A stretch of DNA of 8,547 nt from Candidatus Poseidoniaceae archaeon. GTDB taxonomy: Archaea; Thermoplasmatota; Poseidoniia; Poseidoniales; Poseidoniaceae. The translations under genes and the position numbers were made by a program. The notes beneath the pieces are model-generated. The model was not told the origin of the DNA. It searched no databases and worked only from the letters and a program-made list of their open reading frames with translations. Within the stretch, counting starts at the first letter, position 1. The number at the start of each line of letters is the position of its first letter. Positions 1 to 5,511 of the stretch are shown in pieces. Where the stretch lies: assembly GCA_029250305.1 (NCBI GenBank), contig JAQXFM010000006.1, positions 1-8,547 on the forward strand, written 5' to 3'.

Positions 1-2098
1 TGATGGTAGGATTTGCCGCCGGAGGGGCAAAGGCTGAACCGGTCTGCATGGAGTTGCTTGCGCCGTAAATCGACTCAAGTTCTGCGGCCTTCGCTTGTTC
101 TTCCTGCACTTCTGTTGACGTGACTTCGCCTACATCAAGACCGGCAAGAACGGTGGCGGAAGCGAACAGTGGTGTCTTTCGAGCGTCCACTACATTGGCA
201 ATGTGTGCTTTGGCTTCAGGGACTGAGAGGCCTCGCCCGACAAGGAGGTCAACTGCAATGCCGTGTTGCCAGCGGCGGTGGCCAACAAGGGCGATGCCCA
301 TTGTGAGGGTGCCAATGAACAAGACAATCAAAAGCATTCCAGCAATGCTGCCTTCTTCCGTTGGCTCACCGATATTGAGGGTGAAGGCATGGTCGTCGGA
401 GTTGTTCGAAGGATCGAAAACGGTAACGACAACGGTGTACGTTCCAGGTTGTTTGAACGTCAGATCAGCAGTGCTGCCTGTTCGGTCTGGGTCATCCCTT
501 GCATCGCCGTTTCCATCGCTGTCGAGTTCTGGATTGAGATCCCAATGATAGCGGAGGGCGGATGCATCATCGAATGGATCGTTTGCCACAACCGTGCAAG
601 TGAGGGATTGGTCAATCATGCCGCTCGAAGGAAGAACATTCAGTGAGGTTTGCTGGAGCACAGGAAGGGTGTTGTCAATAACAACAACCGTGGTTGTCGT
701 GGCGTTGGTGTTGCCAGAAGCATCGGTCACTGTCAGCACCACTTCATGGCTTCCAATCGACGCCCAAGAGAGGAGCACTGAGGAATTTTGCCCGAAGGGT
801 GAGCCGTCAAGGTTCCATGCGCATGCTGAGATGAGGTGGTCATCACTGCTGCTGTCGCAATTCAGGACAAGCGCATCATTGACGAGCAAACGCCAGCCGC
901 CTGCCACTGGTTGGCCATTGCCTCCAATTCGTGCGATTGGATCGATGACATCATTCACGGCGATCGTGGTGGTGGTGGAGGCCATTTCCCCTGTTGGTGA
1001 AGTCACCCAGAGTGTAACAGTGCGGTCGCCAGGTGTTGGCCATGATGCATCGGCCGTGAAGCCAGTTGCATCTGCGTCGTTGTTTGCCGTGCCGTCGTTA
1101 TCTGAATCCACATTTGAGTCGAAGTCCCATTGAACTGCATCAATTTGGTTGAGGCGGTTGGGTGTGGAAGAAGCATCAAAATTCACGGATGCTCCAACCG
1201 TCGTCGAACCACCTGCGTCATTGGAGAGCACTGGGTTAAGGGTTGGTGAGAGTTCAATGCGTACCGTCATTCGAACGGTTTCATCGCCGTTCGCACCGCC
1301 AACTGGCGTATCGGTGTTATCGGCTACTAGAATCAGTGATTCACCATCCAACTCATTTGGCACAATCCACGAAAAGGAAGACGAGCCTTCGACTGATTGC
1401 AACGATGCTCCAGTGATTGAGAGGGTACCAACGCCACCCGTCGTGTAGAGGTTGTTCATGTTCTCGGTTTGGAGGTAAACATCGCCTTGAGATTCAAGCG
1501 ACCAAGCACTCACCACAACGGTTGTGCCCGCATCCAAACGCAATGCGTCGCCGGAGAGAAGTGTTTGATACGAGTCCGACTCCATTTGAATCAAATCATG
1601 ATACGGCGTCCAGTACGCTTCGTTGATGGCTTGAACATTGAGACTGGCCCTGCTGTCGTTTCCGCCCAGATCGCCCATGCCCTGATCTCCATCGTGGTCA
1701 AGGTTATCGAACACAATGTACCACGTTTTCTGAGAGAGAGACGATGGGACCTTCCAGTGGAATGAATACGATCCTAAAGCGGATTCAGTGGATGGGATTT
1801 GTTCATACGAGGAGCGATACGATTGACCAAGATCGTAGGGTTGAATGGTGTTTTGATCGAACACGAAGACATCCATCGCATCATCGATGATGTTGATGTT
1901 GATGTCGAAGACATCGCCCGGCATTAACACGCCCAAGGACACCTTGACGCATTCTCCATCTGAGATGGCATCGGAACTCGAAAATGCAGCCGCCGTCGTT
2001 TCTGTGCAAGAAGGTGCAGCGCGCCCTGCATCAGCGAGTGCGGATGGCGGCACCATGAGCATGACGAACAGTAAAACCGCCACAAGAGAGGAACGCAT
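1..2098 (-). CDS. Secreted, membrane-anchored PKD-domain surface protein, C-terminus beyond the window
   Basis: The frame is open from an ATG at 2098 to the left edge (699 codons), so the last part of the cytoplasmic tail is missing. Residues 1-22 form a signal peptide (MRSSLVAVLLFVMLMV, then PSALA before DA). Residues about 48-157 and 166-282 look like two related beta-sandwich domains of the PPC/GOLD general type, sharing an F-x-W-x-V-P-x-x-L signature. Three PKD-like Ig folds follow at about 288-382, 386-475 and 478-577. PKD1 and PKD3 carry an Asp-rich, calcium-loop-like insert after the WD motif; PKD2 lacks it and has two cysteines (C414, C426) that could pair. A membrane helix spans about 584-606, followed by HRR and a cytoplasmic tail of at least 93 residues. 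The protein is probably displayed on the cell surface; ligand and role are unknown. It starts 46 nt after the RNase Z-like gene, with its own weak TATA-like box. Confidence 0.9.
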   Translation of the reverse strand, partial: MRSSLVAVLLFVMLMVPPSALADAGRAAPSCTETTAAAFSSSDAISDGECVKVSLGVLMPGDVFDININIIDDAMDVFVFDQNTIQPYDLGQSYRSSYEQIPSTESALGSYSFHWKVPSSLSQKTWYIVFDNLDHDGDQGMGDLGGNDSRASLNVQAINEAYWTPYHDLIQMESDSYQTLLSGDALRLDAGTTVVVSAWSLESQGDVYLQTENMNNLYTTGGVGTLSITGASLQSVEGSSSFSWIVPNELDGESLILVADNTDTPVGGANGDETVRMTVRIELSPTLNPVLSNDAGGSTTVGASVNFDASSTPNRLNQIDAVQWDFDSNVDSDNDGTANNDADATGFTADASWPTPGDRTVTLWVTSPTGEMASTTTTIAVNDVIDPIARIGGNGQPVAGGWRLLVNDALVLNCDSSSDDHLISACAWNLDGSPFGQNSSVLLSWASIGSHEVVLTVTDASGNTNATTTTVVVIDNTLPVLQQTSLNVLPSSGMIDQSLTCTVVANDPFDDASALRYHWDLNPELDSDGNGDARDDPDRTGSTADLTFKQPGTYTVVVTVFDPSNNSDDHAFTLNIGEPTEEGSIAGMLLIVLFIGTLTMGIALVGHRRWQHGIAVDLLVGRGLSVPEAKAHIANVVDARKTPLFASATVLAGLDVGEVTSTEVQEEQAKAAELESIYGASNSMQTGSAFAPPAANPTI

Positions 2099-2119
2099 GC
2101 TCTGCTGTTGTTCATCGTC

Positions 2120-2127
2120 CACTTGAA
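2120..2127 (-). promoter_or_regulatory. Weak TATA-like box for the PKD surface protein
   Basis: On the minus strand the element reads TTCAAGTG, centred 25.5 nt before the ATG at 2098. It matches 6 of 8 positions of the better box TTTAAGTA found at exactly the same distance from the helical-repeat gene start. If used, transcription would begin at or next to the start codon, giving a leaderless mRNA. Co-transcription with the upstream RNase Z-like gene is equally possible. Confidence 0.3.
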
Positions 2128-2144
2128 TGATGTGGAGGATTGTT

Positions 2145-3281
2145 TCACGCTGTCCAGCCATTTTGTGACCAAGCCCGATGCGTCACATGGCCGTTGGTGT
2201 GGAGGTGCACACGGTCGCCATCGCTGGCCAGGCTGATGTTGAGTGGCAATCCCTCGCCGGCCTTGTTGGCTTCTGAAAGTGAGATGTTGCCGTCTTTGAT
2301 TCGAGCGCTGAAATGGGTGAGCACAAGATGACGGGCATCGCATGCAAGAGCTGTACGGACGGCACCTGTTGCTGTGGAATGGAGGTGTTCTGTTGCGTGG
2401 TCTTTCGTGTCTTCCAAAAACGTGGCTTCGTGCACCAACACGTCTACGCCTTCCAATGCCATCAAACCCGGAGCCTGCTCGGCAGTGTCGCCAGAAATCA
2501 CAAAGCGGTGAGGTCGAATCGATTCGCCACGGAACGAGGCGGCTTGAAGCACCTCACCATCGTCAAGCGTGACATCACGGCCTTGCCCTAATTCTGTTTG
2601 CTGTTCTTTCGACAAACGTAACTCTGCTGCTTTCAACCGGTTGAATTTACCTGATTTTTCTTTCGATTCAAACATCCAAGCACAGGAGGGGACCGTATGT
2701 GTGGTGGCAAGTGGAACGATTTTCACTTGCTTCCAGCCCGCTGGTTGCGGCATGGCGTCAAGGGAAGTCGATGCACCTGTTTCCGAATTGAGTTCGACCC
2801 ATTTGTCAGCGACAACATCCCCAAGAATCCAACGAACCTTGTAGCCAAGTCCTTCACTCGTGGCGCCCAAACTGTGCCATGATTGCATTTGTCGGGCGAG
2901 TTCAGCCGGAGGCGCCTCTGTTGGAATGGGCTCACCTGCGCACAATGCCGCAAGCGTATCACTGGAGGTGGGACCAATGATCAAAAGCGGCTTTTCTCGG
3001 CGGTCGAGCGCCATGGTTTGCAACCAAGGTAACAACCCCCATGTGTGGTCGAGATGCCCGTGTGTAAGGCATACAGCATCGATTTTAGCAGCTCTTAGAG
3101 AGACTGGTGGAGACTGTGTTTTGAGGCGTTTGCGATGATCGGCGTACCGGGATTGAAATCCTTCACCGGCGTCGATGACAGCAATGCCATCTTCGCACGC
3201 AATGAGGCTACCACTCACTTGACGTTGACTCGCAGGTCGCGCCGATGCTGTACCTAAGATGTGAAGTTCCAACCTTGTCAC
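2145..3281 (-). CDS. rnz: RNase Z-type metallo-beta-lactamase nuclease (probable tRNA 3' processing)
   Basis: The protein (378 aa) has the metallo-beta-lactamase fold and the RNase Z motif order: HGHLDH at 74-79 (metal ligands H74, H76, D78, H79), H195 in THTVPS, SGDT at 263-266 (D265), VHEAT at 283-287, HST at 301-303 and THFS at 322-325 (H323). RNase Z removes the 3' trailer of precursor tRNA. Residues 205-245, including ESKEKSGKFN and DVTLDDGEVL, align with the family's exosite region. The protein is longer than the usual roughly 300-320 residues; about 40 extra residues lie between the IGP motif (102-104) and H195. The PPGP segment common in the exosite arm is not evident. The start is GTG, 4 nt after the PRC-barrel stop, with GAGG overlapping that stop, so coupling is likely. 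A divergent phosphodiesterase of the same superfamily is the main alternative. Confidence 0.85.
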   Translation of the reverse strand: MTRLELHILGTASARPASQRQVSGSLIACEDGIAVIDAGEGFQSRYADHRKRLKTQSPPVSLRAAKIDAVCLTHGHLDHTWGLLPWLQTMALDRREKPLLIIGPTSSDTLAALCAGEPIPTEAPPAELARQMQSWHSLGATSEGLGYKVRWILGDVVADKWVELNSETGASTSLDAMPQPAGWKQVKIVPLATTHTVPSCAWMFESKEKSGKFNRLKAAELRLSKEQQTELGQGRDVTLDDGEVLQAASFRGESIRPHRFVISGDTAEQAPGLMALEGVDVLVHEATFLEDTKDHATEHLHSTATGAVRTALACDARHLVLTHFSARIKDGNISLSEANKAGEGLPLNISLASDGDRVHLHTNGHVTHRAWSQNGWTA

Positions 3282-3285
3282 CGCC

Positions 3286-3546
3286 TCAGGAATTCAGTGG
3301 GATTGGCGTTGGTGGAAACCAGCGCAACAACACGATTTGATCGATGGCTCGAATCCAACGCCAAGGAATTGCAACATGCACTGAACCTTCAACGAGTGCT
3401 TCATCAGGATCGCGGACAAAGAGATGCGTGCATTGCATTCCGTTTGCATCAACAACGGCGTCATGGACGACACCGAGCCTTCGCCCATCGGGAAGAAACA
3501 CCTCAAGCCCGGTCAAGCGGGTAACGGTGTCTTCGCCTTGAACCAT
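3286..3546 (-). CDS. Small stand-alone PRC-barrel domain protein
   Basis: The protein (86 aa) is almost entirely one PRC-barrel: LTGLEVFLPDGRRLGVVHD (11-29) is the typical opening strand and glycine turn, followed by VDANGMQCTHLFV and a final strand around VHVAIPWRWIRAIDQIVLL. No membrane segment or signal peptide is visible. PRC-barrels occur in the rRNA-maturation protein RimM, in photosynthetic reaction centre H subunits, and in small archaeal proteins of which some (CdpB) link to FtsZ-based cell division. Position between L15e and the RNase Z-like gene favours an RNA or ribosome role, but size and architecture also fit the CdpB type. The ATG at 3546 is preceded by GAGG (3557-3554) 7 nt away. 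The C-terminus ends in a proline-rich stretch (FPPTPIPLNS). Confidence 0.8.
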   Translation of the reverse strand: MVQGEDTVTRLTGLEVFLPDGRRLGVVHDAVVDANGMQCTHLFVRDPDEALVEGSVHVAIPWRWIRAIDQIVLLRWFPPTPIPLNS

Positions 3547-3580
3547 GGTTGAGCCTCAGATATGCGAGAAGTCGACGGGC

Positions 3581-3590
3581 AATAAATCAA
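3581..3590 (-). promoter_or_regulatory. AT-rich TATA-like element upstream of the PRC-barrel gene
   Basis: The 102-nt gap between L15e and the PRC-barrel gene contains TTGATTTATT on the minus strand, about 39 nt before the ATG at 3546. It is the most AT-rich patch in the gap. Initiation about 25 nt downstream would give a leader of roughly a dozen nucleotides carrying the GAGG ribosome-binding site. It suggests that the PRC-barrel and RNase Z pair can be transcribed apart from L15e. Confidence 0.3.
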
Positions 3591-3648
3591 ACCCGAACAG
3601 ATTCGAAACCAAAGCGATTGGTCGCCAACGCAGAGGGGAGCGTTTTGC

Positions 3649-4251
3649 TCACTTGCCACGGTTGAGGTTTGCCTTGAGTGAAGGTCGCAACTTCTCTGCG
3701 CCCTTCCCCTTGTTGTGCAAACCACGTCCGCGCTTTCCAGCGGAGGTCTTGCCACGGTAGGCTCGTCCACGGTGGGACTTCTTGCCGTTTGCAGCACTGA
3801 ACACACCGAGTTGCTTGTCCTTGATGATAGCAGGGTGGTGAGTGTCGATCATGATGACTTCGTAGAACTTGTGCTTTCCATCTTGGCCAACCCAGTAGGA
3901 GTTGAGCACTTCGAGGTTAGGGAAGTGACGTGCAACACGCTCTTCTGCCATTCGCTGAGTGTTCTTGGCCATGGTAATCTTCTTGATACCGGCCTTCGAT
4001 GGCTTTCGCTTCATGTGAATCTTACCTTTGCGCAGTCCACCACGGCGGATGCGGGTTCGGATCATGACAACACCTTGCTTGGCTTTGTAGCCGAGACGGC
4101 GTGCAGCGTCGAGGCGAGTTGGGCGCTCGATGCGGCAGTTGACAGGTTCACGGCGCCATTGAGCCATGCGTGTCTGCCTGTACATGTGAGGCAGTGCATC
4201 GTTTGGGCGCTTCCAAGTTTGACGAACGTGTTGGTACAATCCTTGAGCCAT
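3649..4251 (-). CDS. rpl15e: Large-subunit ribosomal protein L15e
   Basis: The protein (200 aa) is a full-length L15e (eL15), a basic rRNA-binding component of the archaeal and eukaryotic large ribosomal subunit. Recognisable parts are RQTWKRP (10-16), RPTRLDAARRLGYKAKQG (43-60), the arginine-rich TRIRRGGLRKGK (66-77), the conserved middle FPNLEVLNSYWVGQDGKHKF (110-129), and the glycine/lysine-rich C-terminal extension. Archaeal L15e is usually about 190-195 residues, so nothing is missing. ATG at 4251 is preferred over the in-frame GTG at 4260 because AGGTG (4262-4258), complementary to the end of 16S rRNA, lies 6 nt before the ATG and includes part of that GTG. The gene is alone, outside a ribosomal-protein cluster, followed by PRC-barrel and RNase Z-like genes on the same strand. 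Confidence 0.97.
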   Translation of the reverse strand: MAQGLYQHVRQTWKRPNDALPHMYRQTRMAQWRREPVNCRIERPTRLDAARRLGYKAKQGVVMIRTRIRRGGLRKGKIHMKRKPSKAGIKKITMAKNTQRMAEERVARHFPNLEVLNSYWVGQDGKHKFYEVIMIDTHHPAIIKDKQLGVFSAANGKKSHRGRAYRGKTSAGKRGRGLHNKGKGAEKLRPSLKANLNRGK

Positions 4252-4257
4252 AATGAA

Positions 4258-4262
4258 CACCT
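4258..4262 (-). promoter_or_regulatory. Shine-Dalgarno site deciding the L15e start
   Basis: AGGTG on the minus strand lies 6 nt upstream of the ATG at 4251. It overlaps the alternative GTG codon at 4260, making that start unlikely. L15e therefore probably has a leadered transcript, unlike several neighbouring genes. Confidence 0.55.
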
Positions 4263-4275
4263 ACGCTTCTCAGCA

Positions 4276-4321
4276 TCCTGCCGACAAAACTCCCCTTTAT
4301 GAGCCTGTCCACGCGGCAGGA
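4276..4321 (-). promoter_or_regulatory. 8-bp inverted repeat and TATA-like element upstream of L15e
   Basis: The 118-nt gap between the rhodanese stop and L15e contains a perfect inverted repeat, TCCTGCCG (4276-4283) and CGGCAGGA (4314-4321), separated by 30 nt. Between the arms, on the minus strand, lies the TATA-like CATAAAGG (4301-4294), centred about 46 nt before the L15e ATG. Initiation 25 nt downstream of that box would give a leader of about 20 nt holding the AGGTG site. The repeat could be an operator straddling the promoter or, in a read-through transcript, a stem before L15e. It may also be chance. Confidence 0.35.
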
Positions 4322-4369
4322 GGACTTCAAACCCCTCCAAAACGCGTACTGCATGAACAGTTGGGAGCT

Positions 4370-4747
4370 CTATTCGAGGTTTGTTTCCAAGCCTTCTGCA
4401 ACGATGGCACGCCATCCGCCCCATAATGAAAACGCTTGACTGTAGCCCATATCCTTGAGTGAGCGGGCCGCGATTGCGCTTCGAAAGCCCCCCCCACAAT
4501 AGAGGACAAGACGAGCGTCGTCTGCGAATTGATGCTTCTCAATGTCGCGTTCTAAAACTCCTTTGCCAATGTGCACCGAGCCCACCAGGTGGCCTGCTTG
4601 AAATTCATGGCGTTCTCGCACATCGATGACGACAAGCGGTGAACCGTCAGCAAGCATGGTTCGAAGGTCGCTTGCGCTGCATTCAGGGATTGAAGCCCGA
4701 GCGGTTTCCACAATTTCGAGAAATTTAGGGCTGTGCGTTTTCGCCAT
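4370..4747 (-). CDS. Single-domain rhodanese-like sulfurtransferase
   Basis: From the ATG at 4747 this is a 125-aa cytosolic protein with one rhodanese domain. Landmarks are VVIDVRERHEFQAGHLVGS (39-57), which carries the CH2A-type motif, and the active-site loop YCGGGFRSA (83-91) with catalytic C84, followed by LKDMGY and SLWGGW. Such proteins carry sulfur as a cysteine persulfide; the acceptor is not evident. A longer GTG start at 4789 would add MGRRPHEAIRLGAY and is preceded closely by GGAGGTG (4797-4791). I prefer the ATG because MAKTHSPKFLEIV looks like the natural N-terminus of this family and because a palindrome then sits symmetrically between the divergent starts. The active-site loop is encoded by a run of eight G (minus strand), but the frame is intact. 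The gene diverges from the SpoU methyltransferase. Confidence 0.88.
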   Translation of the reverse strand: MAKTHSPKFLEIVETARASIPECSASDLRTMLADGSPLVVIDVRERHEFQAGHLVGSVHIGKGVLERDIEKHQFADDARLVLYCGGGFRSAIAARSLKDMGYSQAFSLWGGWRAIVAEGLETNLE

Positions 4748-4766
4748 GTATGCGCCAAGTCGGATA

Positions 4767-4778
4767 GCCTCATGAGGC
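4767..4778. promoter_or_regulatory. Perfect 12-bp palindrome midway between divergent genes
   Basis: GCCTCATGAGGC is its own reverse complement. Its centre (4772.5) lies 25.5 nt from the methyltransferase ATG (4798) and 25.5 nt from the rhodanese ATG (4747), the exact middle of the 50-nt spacer. Neither gene has a recognisable TATA box there. The position matches that of TATA-like boxes of nearby leaderless genes, so a dimeric regulator or a symmetric bidirectional promoter element is plausible. Confidence 0.4.
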
Positions 4779-4797
4779 CTGCGGCCCACGCACCTCC

Positions 4798-5511
4798 ATG
4801 GCGGGACAAATCACAGGGGCTGAGGCTGTGCTCCGAGCCCTTCAGGATGGTACTGCCATCACCATGGTCCTTGTTGACCGTGAGAAAGACACGGCAGAGA
4901 TTCGCTCATTGTGCGAATCGGCAGGGATTCCACTCGAGGAAGGTTCCACCAACGATCTGTGGCGAATGTCTGCAAATGGCCATGTGGACGCTCTCGCCTT
5001 GGTTGGACGAACACCACAAGCCACGCTTGAGGAAGTGTTCCAGCGAGGCGGCACCATCTGGTTCTTCGATGGCGTCACCTACTCAACAAACCTTGGTTTT
5101 GCCATTCGAACCGCAGAGGTGGCTGGAGCGGATGCCGTTGTGCTCAACGTCACGAAAACCCATGAAGAGCGAAGGACCATCCGACGTTCAAGCATGCGAG
5201 CGGATCGATTCATTCCGGTTGTCTACGACACCACTGAAGGGATTCTTGCTGCAGCAAAGGCCAATGATGTTCGAATCATTGCTGTCGAAGATGTTGGCAC
5301 GCATGGACCATGGGATGAAACCCTCACCGGCGATGTGATGCTCGTTGTTGGAGCTGAAAAGGAAGGCATCAGTCAAACGGTGCTTGATGCAGCAGACGCA
5401 TGCGTGTTGTTGCCAATGAATGGGTTTGTGCCGTCTTACAACCTTCAAGTGGCGGTCAGCGTTGTTGCTGTTGAAGCGCTTCGACAGCGACGCCTTAAAT
5501 CAACCGAATAG
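4798..5511 (+). CDS. SpoU/TrmH-family RNA 2'-O-ribose methyltransferase
   Basis: The protein (237 aa) has both parts of the SPOUT/SpoU architecture. Residues 1-75 form the small substrate-binding domain (ITGAEAVLRALQDG, then VLVDREK). Residues about 84-230 form the knotted AdoMet domain: motif 1 NLGFAIRTAEVAGADAVVL (98-116, with N98 and R104 in the positions of the catalytic Asn and Arg), motif 2 VVGAEKEGIS (183-192), and motif 3 LLPMNGFVPSYNLQVAVSV (204-222). Family enzymes methylate the 2'-OH of tRNA or rRNA riboses using AdoMet; the target cannot be read from sequence. Motif 3 has SYNLQVAV where SLNVSVA is usual. The gene starts 50 nt from the divergent rhodanese, and its last 12 nt overlap the end of the convergent helical-repeat gene. 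Confidence 0.92.
   Translation: MAGQITGAEAVLRALQDGTAITMVLVDREKDTAEIRSLCESAGIPLEEGSTNDLWRMSANGHVDALALVGRTPQATLEEVFQRGGTIWFFDGVTYSTNLGFAIRTAEVAGADAVVLNVTKTHEERRTIRRSSMRADRFIPVVYDTTEGILAAAKANDVRIIAVEDVGTHGPWDETLTGDVMLVVGAEKEGISQTVLDAADACVLLPMNGFVPSYNLQVAVSVVAVEALRQRRLKSTE

Noticed and set aside
120..1626. Several plus-strand open frames of 69-179 codons
   Set aside because: They are antisense to the continuous PKD surface-protein frame. Their composition reflects the complement of Asp/Thr/Ser-rich codons, with no recognisable domain.
1924..2343. Minus-strand reading frame of 139 codons across the gap between the RNase Z-like and PKD genes
   Set aside because: It overlaps both genes in another frame, and its product is low-quality Arg/His/Cys-rich sequence with no signal peptide or domain. 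The PKD gene's own frame, with a perfect signal peptide, explains the region.
4252..4260. GTG at 4260 as the L15e start
   Set aside because: The GTG is part of the AGGTG ribosome-binding site for the ATG at 4251, and the extra residues MFI are not typical of the family.
3715..4302. Plus-strand open frame of 195 codons opposite L15e
   Set aside because: L15e is certain on the other strand. The antisense frame arises from its biased codons and has no family features.
4488..4495. Frameshift or pseudogene in the rhodanese at the G8 run
   Set aside because: The frame reads through with a perfect CGGGFRSA active-site loop and a normal C-terminus.
4062..4499. Minus-strand open frame spanning the end of rhodanese and the start of L15e
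   Set aside because: It overlaps both real genes out of frame and shows no domain.
4733..5338. Plus-strand open frame of 201 codons inside the methyltransferase gene
   Set aside because: It is a different frame of the SpoU gene, whose three AdoMet motifs are intact in the main frame.
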